This document shows, in pieces, positions 48,069 to 60,718 of a stretch of DNA of 64,000 nucleotides. The notes below the pieces were generated by a model. It searched no databases and was not told the DNA's origin. It saw only the letters and a program-made list of their open reading frames with translations. Source of the DNA: Tenrec ecaudatus (Eukaryota; Chordata; Mammalia; Afrosoricida; Tenrecidae); the NCBI RefSeq assembly GCF_050624435.1, contig NC_134535.1:76194494-76258493 (forward strand), in the 5' to 3' direction. Position numbers and translations under genes: made by a program. Position 1 is the first letter of the stretch. Every line of letters starts with the position of its first letter.

Positions 48069-50699
48069 GAGACTTTAAAATTAATATGCATAGTATACAT
48101 AATATATATAGAATTGTTTCTTTGTTTATTGTATGTTCTAACTCAAATATAAATTAAAGTTTCGTTAACCTTTATTTTTCTATTACTCTTAAAAGCACAG
48201 AGTGACATAAGGATTACTGCCTTATTTCAAGTAAACTTTCTTTCAAATGGCTCTTTTTAAGTGGATATGAAAATAGATTTCTAGAAAGTCCACACAAGAC
48301 CTCATTATTTTTATGATAGAAACACACACCCAAAAAATAACCAAGTAAAATTTGAGTTTTATTACCGTCTATTCATTAATGTACAGTAATAATTTTTCTA
48401 GAGTGGGTTATTTTTTTCTTATGAAGTAGAATAAATCAAAAGGAATGATTCTTGTTTTGCTATTCTCTCCTAATCCTTCTCTTCAATCCCTATAGATGTC
48501 AATACATTTGTATAATTAAATATTTTATAGTATTCTACACCCATTTGTCTTAAATGTGAATGCCTGGAGTCAAAGTCTCTTCCTGTGTTTCAATATTTGT
48601 CGTACTTAGCATCTCATGGTACCACCAGTGCAGAAATACTGAACCAAAAATTTAGATCAGTGTTTTAAGTGTTTTATTTTCAAATCAATAGTAAGGTTTC
48701 TAAAAATACAAATTTCTATTCAGTTGGTGTGGGGGTAAGACTTGATACTGCTTTGCTAATAAGCTTCTGGATATGTTGTTGAAACTGACCTGATACCCAC
48801 AATTTGAGTAACAAGAATTTAAGATAATGATTGGTAATGTCAGGTGTATTTAGATATTCAAATAGCTAATTCTTTCTCCATATTAGGAAATGGTGTTTGT
48901 GTCTAAGAATACCATGGAACAAATTAATACCTTTAATAAGCTCAATAAAGTTAGCTTTCTACTCCAGTTATCACAATGCAGTGTTCTACAGTAGTATGAA
49001 TTTATTCTTCCTTTCCCTGAGTCATGTCATTTAGAAAAAGAAAAAACATTTTATTAAGAGGTAAAACATGGAACCATGAAATCTCAATAAATGTGAACTT
49101 GACATAAAAGATAATGAGTGTTGTGCGACTACTAGTTCTGATTTTATAGTAGCTTTAATTCATGAAGATCAAATTTATCAACAAAAGTAACAAAATATAT
49201 ATACACCGCTTGTGTATTAAACAAAGAGGATATAGTACAGGCAGAGTTGGGCAATAGCTTGACAAAACACATACCTACATTTCAAAAAAAGTCATGATTT
49301 GTGATTGCCTGTATAATTCATGACATATTAGTTTCCTATTTATATTTATCTCAGACTTCTTAATATTTCACATTAAGATTATCTCTGCATTTATCCCTAG
49401 TTTCCTTCTATCCTGTCACCACTCTCATCTAAATTTTATCATCTCAATTATAGTATCATTGTAAAATAGTCTCATCAGTTCCTTTACACTTGACCTCTTC
49501 AGCTGATGATCCCATAAACTTTCTAAAGAACTTTTTTCACAGAGCACACCTTTGAAAGTTTGATGAATTTTTTTCAGTTGTTGAATGCAAAAATATTATC
49601 TGCTAGGTAAGTCACCTCCTTTTTCACAATTTTAAAAAGTTTTCTAAAAAAAAGAAGGTTGGGTCCTTCAAATAAGTCTTAATTATCTAGGGGGGAAATT
49701 TACAAGTTTTATAGCCTTGTAATGGAAATGAGATGCTCTCGAGAAACTACCACCTCTCCAACGCAATAAAGTTCTCTCCATTATGTTTTCCAGTTGTGAA
49801 AAAATATCCATATTCATTATATCATGTCCAAACTCAGGGCTCTGGAGATCACTCTTACCATAGTATTTACAGATATAATCTTCTAAAAGCAACTTTACCG
49901 CAGCATTTTCAGTTTTAATGAGCCATCACTGAGCTGCCTTTATTAGAAACTTCTGAGGAATGTCTGCCTTCTGCTCCAGTTATCAGTAGGTCGGCATGCC
50001 AAATTATCATAAGGACTGTTTGTTTTACCCATGCTTGATTTAATTTTGGTATGCTTACAGTTCATAAAACAATAGAATTTATATCCTAATTCAATTACAA
50101 AAGTAAAATGCATTTCTTCACATAGCCAATGAAAATCATTAAAACTCCACTAATGATCTAAATTGGCTTTCTTCAGTAACTGAAAATCACCTTCATACTC
50201 TAATATTGCTTAGAGAATTCATTAGCATCAATAAAATAATTTAACAGAGTGATAAATGTAATAAAATAGATCCTGCTTATCTACTAAAATATGTGTTGAA
50301 CAATTAGAGCTTGGGGGGGTGAGTGTTGGAAGTGAAAGAATCTAGGGAAATGGGCGTCTGGATAGGGGCAAAGAGCATGAAAGAGACTTGAACCAGTCCA
50401 TTTAGAGTCTTAATGATCTAAACTGTCACCTTTCTACAATATTTGTATATGCATTTGGGGCATGAGGTGATGAAGAGTGAACTGTAAATGTGCTCAAATT
50501 AAACCAAGCACAAAAAGAATGGAATTTGAAGCAGAAGAAAGAGAACGAGGAGTGTACTAAACCACTGTAGGCATATCTAAATTTGAATATCACTAGACAA
50601 AGTTCTAGAAACATAAAATAAAATCACCAGCAATGTTCTGTTTAAACTGGAATATGATTTAAAATATATCATCTAGGATTGGTATCAGAGCCTAAATTA
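48069..50699. other. Downstream of the second OR gene, no further gene seen
   Basis: About 2.6 kb, AT-rich. It probably includes the 3' UTR. An AATAAA near 48430 is a possible but unsupported polyadenylation signal. No repeats were recognised by eye. Confidence 0.45.
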
Positions 50700-51180
50700 T
50701 GCACACCTGGTTTACCGATGGCTACGGATGACAGCGAAAGCCCAAAATCCATGTTCAGGGTCCTTACATGGGTTAAGCCTCCAGGGTATCTCCTCTGTTC
50801 ATACCTGAGGGATGTGAATAGACCTGTTATCAGACACTGAGCATCGTAAGGTTGATTATGGTAGACATAGTTAGGGGAAAATGTAATATTTTATCATTCG
50901 CTCTCCCTTTTGACCCATTTAAAAGTTGTTTCAATTTTAAAAGAAAAAGAGGAGGGAAAATACACAGGGATGAGTCCCTTCTGACTATAGACCAGAGATG
51001 TGAATAGTATTGCTATCCTACAGAGTACATTAGAAAGTAGATGGTGCAGGTAGGGTTAGGTTAAAGTTTATCATCTTATTATTTGATCTCCCATTGGACT
51101 CATTTTGAAGTTGTTCTAGTTTTTAATATTTTCTGCTTTCTTTCCCACTGAGATACTTCAGGCATAGTGACCAACCCGGT
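50700..51180 (+). mobile_element. Old L1 3' UTR, sense, with internal tandem duplication
   Basis: 'ggatgacagcgaaagccc' matches the L1 UTR at 24600. Two successive versions of the same 150-200 base segment follow. Both contain 'gatgtgaatag', then 'ttatcat', then 'ccattt/ccattg' and 'agttgtt'. It ends in 'ttttctgctttctttcc', also seen near 24830. Confidence 0.6.
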
Positions 51181-51387
51181 ATATGGACGAAAATTCTTCC
51201 TGGTAAAAGTTCTCTTCCCTGCATTCCTTCAGGACTCTCCCACGGCTGCTTACTTTTAGGGAGTTCATTGTCTCATCTACACAATCGTTAAACAAGGACT
51301 GATCTTTTAAAAGTATTTAGTCAACTGTCCATAGGAATTAATTGATATGACTACATAATCTTTATACTCTATAATCTAAGAGTATAC

Positions 51388-52690
51388 GAGGGGATATCCC
51401 CCCAAAAAACCTAGAACATTTTTTCAAAGCTTTGTATTGCTTTTTTTTTTTTTAACAAAACAACCATATCACCTTTAATGTACTTACTCTTCATTACACT
51501 TAATACATTTCTCAACTCTGCGCTTCCATTCTTGGAAGAATTTTTTGAAACTCGTCTATTTTGATGACAGACACACCTCCCTCATTTTGTTATTCACCTC
51601 TTCTATATAGTCAAATCACTGTCCTTTCATGTCTCTCTTCATTCCCAGGAACAACAACAACAAAAAATCACATGCAGCAAGGTAAGAGCAAGAGAGGCAT
51701 GCTTTTTTTGTGTGCCAAACTGGCGCACTGAGATGGCTGCATGACTGGGTGTATTGTCACAGTGGGAAAATCAGTGCCCTGTCTGCCACAAATCAGGCCT
51801 TTTCGGTCACAGACCGTTACATAATCTTTTCAGAAACTCTAAATAGAAAGATTGATAAACAGTCTGGCCTGGTGGGACAGACTCCAAATGCGTTATCCCC
51901 CTCACAACAACAACAAAACAACAAAATTAGTATCATTTGATCTCAGATTTCCCTTGAAAAGCTTTGTGGGAACAAAGTGGAGATGGTGCCTTCTGACTTC
52001 TGATGTTTCCTTTCAGGGTCGTTAGATGAGCACCATGTCTTGCTACGAGTAATGACCTTGGGGGGTGGGGGTCGCTTCAGAGCTGTTCTTTCTAAGCTAG
52101 GGATGGTTCCAATTAATGCTCCTTTTCCTGATCAGTCAGAACCCGAGGCACCATTTTTCAGCAACTCTTCTCATCCCCAAATCCTCTGTTAAAATTCACT
52201 GAACAGAGCTCCAAAGAGTCTGGACAGCTCCCCAGTCTTTTCAATTGTGTGTTGTTGGTCTTTGAGTACAAGTGCGCAATTTTGTCAATGTTTTCAGCTG
52301 TTTGGGAAGTTGATGGAGTCCAGAATAAGGACTGTCATCAATCAATATTTCACCTTTTTTGAAATGAGGAAAACACTTGTACACTTGAGTTTTCCCATAG
52401 CGCCATCCTTGTAAGCTGTGTTTAAAATGACAACCATTTTTTTCCCAAGTAGGAATCAAAATTTCACCACTACACCATTTTCTCTCTTATTGGCCATCAC
52501 AAAGAAACTTGGGTCGAACACTATTTTTATGAAATAATTCACTGTGACCTGAGAGAACCTTCCCAGGTGATGTCACTGTGTGCACTAGCTCAGAGTGAGT
52601 TGCTGGATGCTCACCTAGGTGAAAAATGCATACTACGAATGCTGCGCCCAACAGAGCTTTTTCTGTTGTTTTTGAGTACCCACTTGTAGG
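51388..52690 (-). mobile_element. Mariner DNA transposon, near full length, dead
   Basis: The left end 'tacgaggggatatccccc' and the right end (reversed 'ctacaagtgggtactcaaa') are decayed inverted repeats next to TA. On the - strand a transposase runs across the element. Near 52370-52250 are N-terminal helix remnants 'YKCFPHFKKGE' and 'DDSPYSG'. 'ILTEDLGMRRVAEKW' lies near 52150-52190. 'DNTPSHAAISVRQFG', with a catalytic Asp, lies near 51700-51750. The C-terminal 'SKYIKGD' lies near 51475. Stops and frameshifts abound. The 1.3 kb length is normal for mariner. Confidence 0.8.
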
Positions 52691-52849
52691 TTGAAAGTCT
52701 GAAAGCAACAGAGCAGAAGTTTGAGAAAGGAGAATCAGAACCACTTATTTGTGTAACTTATTTGTGCATTAACTTCTATCTCAAAACAAGGCTACACCCA
52801 TAGATACCACTACCTCTAAGTGATGGAGTACTTCTATGAACATTCAATG

Positions 52850-54045
52850 TGATGAACTAGTAAGTCACACACAAATGTACAATATGGCCACGAGGTAACA
52901 AGCATGGGAGGACACTTCAGGAAGGCCCAGAGAAGTCCCACAAGAGGAGAGAAGTCCCACACCATAAAGGCTCCAACAGCAGAAGGAAAGAAATCATAAT
53001 AATGAGACAAGAAAGAAATGAACTGGAAAACCAAAAAACTATAGGAAAAACCCAAATAACAAGACGTTGATTGTTTCAAAAGATCAACAAAATTGGCAAC
53101 GTTAACAAAGGAAAAAGAACAGAAACATGCAAATATCTGGAATTTGACATGAAAAGGGTTACATGAGAACAGATCCAGATGAAATAAAAAGTATAATACC
53201 GCAGTACTACAAACGACTGTAATACAATAAATTGGATAGTCTAGAAGAAATGGAAACATACCTAGATATGCATCATCTATACAAATTAACACAGACAGAT
53301 GTAGAACACCTGAACAGACCCATAGGAAATAAATAGCGAAGGTCATCAAGAAAATTTCAACCATGAAAAGCCCAAGACAAGATGGCTTCCAGTGGAATGT
53401 TACCAAGTGTTCAGGGAAGAGCTGTCACCAATTCCACACCAACTGTTCCAAAGTAGGAAACGGCACAGCACCCTCCCAGCTCATCCAATGAAATGAGCAT
53501 AACCCTGATGCCACAACCAGGCAAAGACCCCAAAACACAGACAACTACACACAACACTCCTCACGAGGATACATACAAAAATTCTCAACAAAATTCTGGG
53601 CAATAGAATCGAATAACCTATTTTTAAAATGGGATTCAAACCAGACATACAAGGATGGTTCAACATGCAATCCATGTAGTTCACCCTATAAACAATACAG
53701 AGAGCAACGTGATCATATCAACGTTGTCGAAAACACATTTGACAATATCCAGCCCCTGTGCTAATAAAAACAATGAAAAAAATGGGACTAAAAGGGAAAT
53801 TATTTAACATATTAAAGACCACATACCAAAGTGAAATAACCAATATCTCACTCAATGGGGAAAAACTGAAACCATTTCCCCTGAAAACTAGAACTAGACA
53901 AGGGTGTCCCTTATCACCATTATTATTCAACATCCTGCTGGAAGTCTTAGACCAAACAAACCATCAGACAACAAAATGAAATCAAAATAATACAAACGAG
54001 CAAAGAAGTAAAGCTTTCACTCTTTGCAGATGATAAGATTTTGTA
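52850..54045 (+). mobile_element. L1 ORF2 reverse transcriptase part, sense, decayed
   Basis: The order of landmarks is that of ORF2p: 'cacctgaacagacccatagg', 'caagggtgtcccttatcacc' (the QGCPLSPLLF motif) and 'ctctttgcagatgataag' (the catalytic FADD at about 54020). A 73-codon frame (53758-53979) keeps the QGCPLSPLLFNILLEVL stretch. It is broken by an RTE at 54046. Confidence 0.75.
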
Positions 54046-54720
54046 TGTAACCTGTATTTTGATCTCTTGCTTGATGCTTCCGTGAGCGTTGATTGTGGAT
54101 CCAAGCAAGGAAAAACCCTTGACAACTTTAACGCTTTCTCCATTGGTGCCGTTGTGAGGATATGTGTCTTTTTTACAATGAATCATAATCCATACTGAAG
54201 GTTGCCGTCATTCATTTTCATCAGCAGGTACTTCAATTCCTCCTCACTCTCAACAAGCAAGCTGGTATCATCTGCCTAGCACCAATTCTGGATACTTTCC
54301 ACCAATTCTGATGCTACATTCTTCTTCATATAATCTAGATGCTCTGATTATTTGCTCAACATACAGGTTGAATAAATATGCTAAGAGGATACAACCCGAC
54401 ACACACCATTCCTGAATTGTAAACCCCGCAGCAGTCCTTTACTCTGTTCACACAACTACCGCGCAGGCCACATATAAGCTCCATGTGAGCACAATAAAGT
54501 GTTCTGGAATTTCCACTCCTCCTACCCCAGGGGACCGCACTCAGGCACTTTCTCAAACAATGTTCTGGTTGTATCCATTAGGCCTTCAGTATCTGAAAAT
54601 GTTTGGATGCTACGCATAATTGTTCAGTGGCTACTTCCTCTGGAGTGGACAGTCAATTCCTTCTTTGAAATCTATTCTTAGTCTAGCCTAGACTCTTCAG
54701 GAATGTAGATTTATTCACCA
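54046..54720 (-). mobile_element. RTE, antisense, internally deleted
   Basis: 54046-54540 is reversed RTE reverse transcriptase. 'tggtatcatctgcctagca' near 54260 is the YADD region. 54550-54720 resembles the RTE 5' UTR. The endonuclease between them is missing. Confidence 0.65.
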
Positions 54721-55285
54721 GACCAGGCAAAGAACAATGACCAGGCAGGGTAATTGTTGAGGGCAAAGGGAATCCAAACCTGGTGATGGTTAAAGAAAGA
54801 TCTCAATACTAGCTACAAATGTGTGATCCGTTGCAGAAATGAGGACTGCAATTGCTATAAATCATAGTTTTGTTGCTTCATAAAATTATAAAATGTTCAT
54901 GAGTTTGTGTATTTCGATTGTATGCATGTTACTTGTATCGTTGGTTGACTTTAATCTATGTTTGGGGATTATGTGCAGTTTAATGAGATAGACATAGTTG
55001 CCTAGCACACAAGGGATAAACTGTGAGAGGCAGGTTTTGTTTCAACATGGCTAGGCTAGGATTCTCATTAATTTGGCAGTGGAGACTCCTCCATGATGTG
55101 ATCAACCACAGCGTAATCGACTCCATGGTGAAATATCCTGTGAACGGTCAAGCAGTTTGGAATGTTAGGGTGGAATGTAACTCCTTATTCAGTATTAATG
55201 ATGTTTTCTGGATAGAGTGATTTACTTCATATATAAGTAGACTCTATTGGCACTTAATTTAGAAATAAACAATAGGAACGTCAAT
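54721..55285. other. No gene seen
   Basis: Unassigned. Its open frames (up to 65 codons) show no domain. Confidence 0.45.
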
Positions 55286-55735
55286 GGGGAAAAATTGACT
55301 ACATAGAAAGTAAAAAATACTCTACTTAAAACATAGTGGGTAACTCAAGAAACAAGGAATGAAATTTTAAAGGCAGATAATCGACGTACACAAATCAGTT
55401 GGATTCCTATACCAATGATGGAAAAGGAAGAGAACCATAACAAACAAAGCACTGCTAAAGAATAACACACCAGGTGGCCTTTCACTTGCAGCCTTGAAAA
55501 CCTACTACACAGCCACTGCAGTCAAAACAGTTTGGTGCAGGTCCATCGGGATACATGTAGACCAATACAACAGAATGGAGAACCAAGAAATAAACCTATG
55601 CCCCTACAGAAAAACGATTTTAACAAAGGGACAAAATATATTAACTGGGGATGTGATAATCTCTTCAACAATTGATGCTGGAAAAATATCAGAAAAATGA
55701 AAGAGGAACCATACCTCATTCTATTTACAAACATC
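55286..55735 (+). mobile_element. L1 ORF2 fragment, sense
   Basis: 'aaaacctactacacagccac' and 'gtagaccaatacaacagaat' are ORF2 sequence past the reverse transcriptase. It may be the continuation of the L1 at 52850 after the RTE insertion and a deletion. Confidence 0.65.
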
Positions 55736-55872
55736 AACTCAACCCCAAAACAAACTCACTGCCTCGAGTCAATCTCAACAGAGTGAGCTTTTGCAGTACA
55801 GGGTAGAAATGGCCCTGCGAGTTTCTGAGACTGTAAGAACAGACCAAGAAGAAAGACTAGGCTCCACAATTT
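55736..55872 (-). mobile_element. AfroSINE fragment, antisense
   Basis: 'aaactcactgcctcgagtca', 'gtttctgagactgtaag' and 'aagactaggctcc'. The reversed body is present and the head is lost. Confidence 0.75.
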
Positions 55873-55979
55873 GGAGGAAGAAGTTGCTGAAAACTTTATG
55901 CACACTTTCGAAGCATGTAAAAATACTGAAGGCCTAAAAAAAAAGAAAAAATATAAATTGAAGCAGAAAATTGTCAGAG

Positions 55980-57245
55980 ATATTGCAGGCAGATGGGCCT
56001 CTCAGCTCTAAGGGTACTTGAAATGTGACTTAAGAGGAGCTGATTTCTTGGCGGGGAGTCAACCATGGTGACGTCAGTTGGGTAAAGCCTGTGGGAGTAG
56101 AGCTTTCGGAACTTCATTTGTGGATGGGCCTCTACTCAAATTAAAGAGAAACAGCTGAAAAAATCTTCTAATGACTGGAACTTGGAATGTGCAAAGTATT
56201 AATTTAGAAATATTGGCAGTGGTCAAAAGTGAGATGGAATGCATAAATATTGACATCTTAGGCATCAGTGAGCTGCAGTGGACTGGTATTGGCCATTCTG
56301 AATCAGAAATTCATATGATTAATTAGCCCAGATATGACATAATCAGGAAGAATAGTGTGACATTCATTGTTAGAAAGAAACTTGCTAAATCCATCATAAA
56401 ATACAGTGCTCTCTGTGACTAGATTATATCTATAGGCCTTCAAGGCAATGCAATCAAGACAACTATTATTCACATTTAGGCACCAACCGCAAAGGCTAGC
56501 GATGGAGATATTGAAGATTTCTAACAACTATTTCAGTCAGATATTGATTAAATATACAATCAAGATGCATTAATAGTCACTGGCGATTGGAATATAAAAG
56601 TTGGAAACAAAGGAGAGGAAAAGTAGTTGGAAAATAGAGACTTGGTGATAGAAATGATACTGGAGATCGCATAATTAATTTTGCAAAACCAATGACTTGT
56701 TCATAGCAAATGCCTTTTTTCAACAACACGATAACAGCCGCTCAAACCAGACCAGGGGTCAACTGTGGAACAGACCATCAATTGCTCATATATAAGTTCA
56801 GGATAAAACTGAAGACAATGCAAACAAGTCCAAAGGAGCCAAAACACAACATTGAGTCCATCCCACTTAAATTTAAAGAATATCTCAAGAAAAGATTTGA
56901 CACATTGAAGACTAATGACAGAAGACCTGGATAGCTGAAGGAGGCTATCAAGACCACCATTCATGACAAAAGTCAAAGCAAAGTTGTACAGGGGCATAGA
57001 GATAGAAAACCAAAAGGGAAACACACTCTCAGCACATATGAAACTGAAAGACTCAAAGAATTTTCAAGTCTCAAATTTCAATTTTGAAAGATTCCATAGG
57101 CCAAAGATTGAATGATGCAGGAAGCATCAATCAAAGATGGAAAGAATACGCAGTTACTATTCCAGAAAGAACTAGGCAGCAGTCCACAATTTCAGGAGGT
57201 AGCATATGAGTAAGAACCAATGATTCTAAAGGAAGATGGTCAAAC
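55980..57245 (+). mobile_element. RTE, sense: 5' UTR, endonuclease and linker
   Basis: Landmarks are 'actggaacttggaatgtgca', 'cttaggcatcagtgagctgc' (the ILGISEL motif) and 'caactgtggaacagaccatc'. A 74-codon frame remains at 56710-56934. It is cut at about 57245, just before the reverse transcriptase, by an antisense L1. Confidence 0.78.
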
Positions 57246-60200
57246 TGCTAGATGGTCTCTAGTTTAATTTCAAGCCTTTAAGTCCCCAGATGCTATGTCT
57301 TTTGATAGCTGGCCACTATCAGCTTTCTTCACCACATTTGTTTATGCACCCATTTGTCTTCAGTGATCTTATCAGGGAGGTGAGAACACAATGATATGAT
57401 TTTCTGTTCTTTGATACCTGGCAACTGATCCTTCCAGCACCTCATGATCACAAAGGCTGGTGTGCTTCTTCCACGTGGGCTTTGTTGCTTCTGAGCTAGA
57501 TGGACACTTGTTTACCTTCAAGCCTTTAAGACCCTAGAAGTTATATCTTTTGATAGCCGGGCACCAACAACTTTCTTCAGCACATTTGCTTATGTACCTG
57601 CTGTGTCTTCAGCGATTGTGTTGGGAAGGTGAGCATCATGGAATGCCAATTTAATAGAATAAAGTATTCTCGCATTGAGGGAGTACTTGAGTGTAGGCCC
57701 AATGTCCATCTGCTACCTTAATACTAAACCTGTACATGTATGCACATAGATCTATTTCCACATCCTTATATATAAATTTATTTACATATGTACATGCTTT
57801 TATTTAGACCTCTATAAACACCCTGTGCCTCCTAGATATTTTGTCTATTTCCTTTTACTTTTCCCTTGTCCCACTATCATGTTCAGCCTTCGTTGGGTTG
57901 AAGTAATTCCTCCTGGCTACATGATCCTTGGTCATGCCCTACCGGGCCTCCTACACCCTCCTCACCACCAATTCGGATTTGTTAGCATCACTTCCTTTCA
58001 CCTCCTCCCCCTTTCCCATGTTCCCCCAGAACTTTCGGTCCCGTTGTTTTCTCCTCGAGATTGTTTATCCAGCCTCTTATTTAGACAGACCTGTGGAGAT
58101 AATTACATGCACAAAAAGAAGACAGAACAAAACCAAGCAACAAAACAAAACAACAACAAAAAGCCAACAACAAAAAATCAAAGCAAAACACAGCAAGAAG
58201 AAAGAAAAGCTTGTAGTTAATTCAAAGACGGTTTGTTGCCTTTAGGAGTGTTTTCTGGTTGAATCTGATGGGATGCCAAGCCCTGGCCCCAAAGTCTATT
58301 TTTGGTATTTCCCAGGGTCTTCCTTGCTCTGTTCCTCTTGCTGTTCTGTTCCACACCGTTAGTGTTTTGCCTCGGTGGGGTGGGATCAGATCCGGCAGAA
58401 TTCCCACACTCTGTTTCCAGTGTTGTACCCTGTAGGGCTATGGGTCACTATGGACTGTCGTGTCTCATATTGGGGCCAGCCATATGGTCTTCTCTGTGGA
58501 TTGGGTGCTCTCAGTGGGAATATCATCCTGAAGGATTGGTGGGCCAGGATGTGCACTACTCTCTCTTCTTCCCCCTTCATTTGCTCCCATGTGTTTTGAC
58601 CAGACATTTCCCTCTCCTGAGCTGCAGCTTCAGTGCTGTCTTCTAAAATTAATTCTTCTGGAGGAAATGGTAACTGTCCCTGTAGTTGGAATTGGGCTGG
58701 CCCCTCAGACCTCTCCACTGGTTCCCAATGCAATGCTGACATGTTGGATTCACATCTTGAAGCATTGGGTTGAAGTCTTGTCCCTCTTTCCCTTTGGTGA
58801 TAAAAACAATATCCTCCCCTTGGGTGGATTAGTCCCCTGTGCCCCACCCTCCCATTCCTTTTTTTTTTTCATTTCCACCCCATCTATTTAGTTGGCTAAC
58901 AAATATATCTCTGGATTTGGTCTGGTCCCTGTCATACTACCTGGTCCTCACCCCAGGAATGTTTGTATACAGTGGCTTTTTCCCCTATGTCCCTTCTGCA
59001 TTTTTTTTTAAAGCTTATCTCAGCGGACTCATATTGTACTTGTCCTTTTGTGCTTGGCTTACTTCACTTAGCATGATTTCCTCCAGTTCTTTCCGTGCAA
59101 TGATGTGCTTCCTATGCTCATCAGTGCTTTTTAGCGATGCACAGTACTCTATTGCATGTATATACCGCATCTTTTTAATCCAATCATCAGTTGAGGGAAA
59201 TTTGGGTTGCTTCCAGCTCCTTGCACTTGTGAACTGTGCTGCAATGCACATTGGAGCACAGATGTCTAACCTTGGTTTGTTTCTTGCTTCTTCTGGGTAT
59301 ATGACCAGTAGCAGAATTGCTGGATCATATGCTAACTCGATTTCCATCTGATTTAGATATCGCCAGATCGATTTCCATAGTGGTTGTACATAGCTACAGG
59401 TCCACCAGGAGTGGATGAGAGTTCCTGTCCCCCCACAGCCCCGCGAACAATTGTTGCTTTCTGATTTTTTGAATTGGGCTACCATTGAGGGTGTCAACTC
59501 ATTGTTGTTTTAATTTGCATTTCTTTTATGGCTAAAGATCGGGAACATTTTCTCATATGTTTGTTGGCCATTGGGATTTCAGACTATGTGAAACTTCTGT
59601 TCAGGTCCTTTGCCCACTGTGGAGGTGGGCAATTAGTTTTTTTTTTTTTTGGAAGCTAGCAGAGTATTGTAGATTTCAGTAATAAGGCCTTTGTCTGATG
59701 TATAATTGCTAAAGATGTTTTCCCTGTCCATGGACTCTCATTACTCTCAATGAAATCTTTCGATGCACACAGGTGTTTTATCTTCAGTATATACCATTTG
59801 CCAATTTGTAATTCCTCTGTATTTGTGACCTTCCCTATTTCTGATAGTCTATGTAGTCCCTGTGCCACAATTCTCAAGTAGGTCCCAATTCCCTCATTGA
59901 TGGCCCTAATTATTTTGATTTTAACTTCAAGGTCTGTGATCCACCTTGACTTTATTCTTGTGCATGGAGTGAGATAAGGGTCTTGCTTCATTTTTCTGCA
60001 GGTAGATATCAAGTTTTTTCCAGAACCACTTTTTAAAGAGGGCTTTTGCTTCCCATTTGATATTTTTAGGGTCCTTATCAAAGATCAGTTGTCTGTATGC
60101 TAATTACTTTATTTCTGGGCTTTCAGTTCTTTTCATTAGTCTGTCATTGTACCAATACCAATGTGGTTTTCACAACTGTGGCTTTATGATATGTGCTAAA

Positions 60201-60718
60201 ATGAGGTAAACAAGCCCTCCCACTGTGTCTGTCTTCTTGAAGAGTTTTCTGCTAATTCTGGGCTTCTTCCCTCTTTATATGAAGTTGGTAATCACTTTTT
60301 CTATTTCTTTGAAGAAATATGAGGGTAATTTTATTGGGATAGCATTAAACTTATATATTGCCTTAGGCAGAACTGACACCTTTCCTATATTGAGTCTTCT
60401 AATCAACAAGCATTGGATATTCTTCCATTTGTGGAGGTCACTCTTGGTTCTTGTAATAGTGTTCTGTAGTTTTCCTTATATAGATCTTTTGTCCTTTTTG
60501 TCAGGTATATCCCTAGATATTTCAATTTGTGCTTGGCTATTGTGAAGGGTACCACCTTTTGATGTCCTCTTCTGTGGTCTTACCTGATGTGTATAGCAGG
60601 CCGATGGATTTCTGTTTGTTTATCTTTTATCCTTCCACTCTGCCAAACTCGTATATTGCTTCCAGTACTCCCCTTGTGGAGCTTTTCGGAATCTCCATAT
60701 ATAAAATCATATCATCTG
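57246..60718 (-). mobile_element. L1, antisense: long 3' UTR plus ORF2 second half
   Basis: 57246-58880 is the reversed 3' UTR, with a 243-base tandem duplication near 57269-57632. 58990-60718 is reversed ORF2 from its end up to the FADD site. Two frames are still open: 160 codons at 59015-59497 (C-terminal Cys-rich part, 'GGTGTLIHSWWTC') and 141 codons at 59656-60081. It is broken elsewhere, 5'-truncated, and meets a sense L1 at about 60718. Confidence 0.82.

Noticed and set aside
52834-53406. 190-codon - strand frame with membrane-like composition
   Set aside because: It is the antisense shadow of L1 ORF2. A-rich L1 sense strands give Phe/Leu-rich false frames on the other strand.
53758-53979. 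73-codon frame with a reverse transcriptase motif
   Set aside because: It is part of a decayed L1 ORF2 and not a separate gene.
57825-58220. 131-codon frame with a Gln/Asn/Lys-rich end
   Set aside because: It is antisense to an L1 3' UTR. The odd composition comes from an A/C-rich low-complexity tract.
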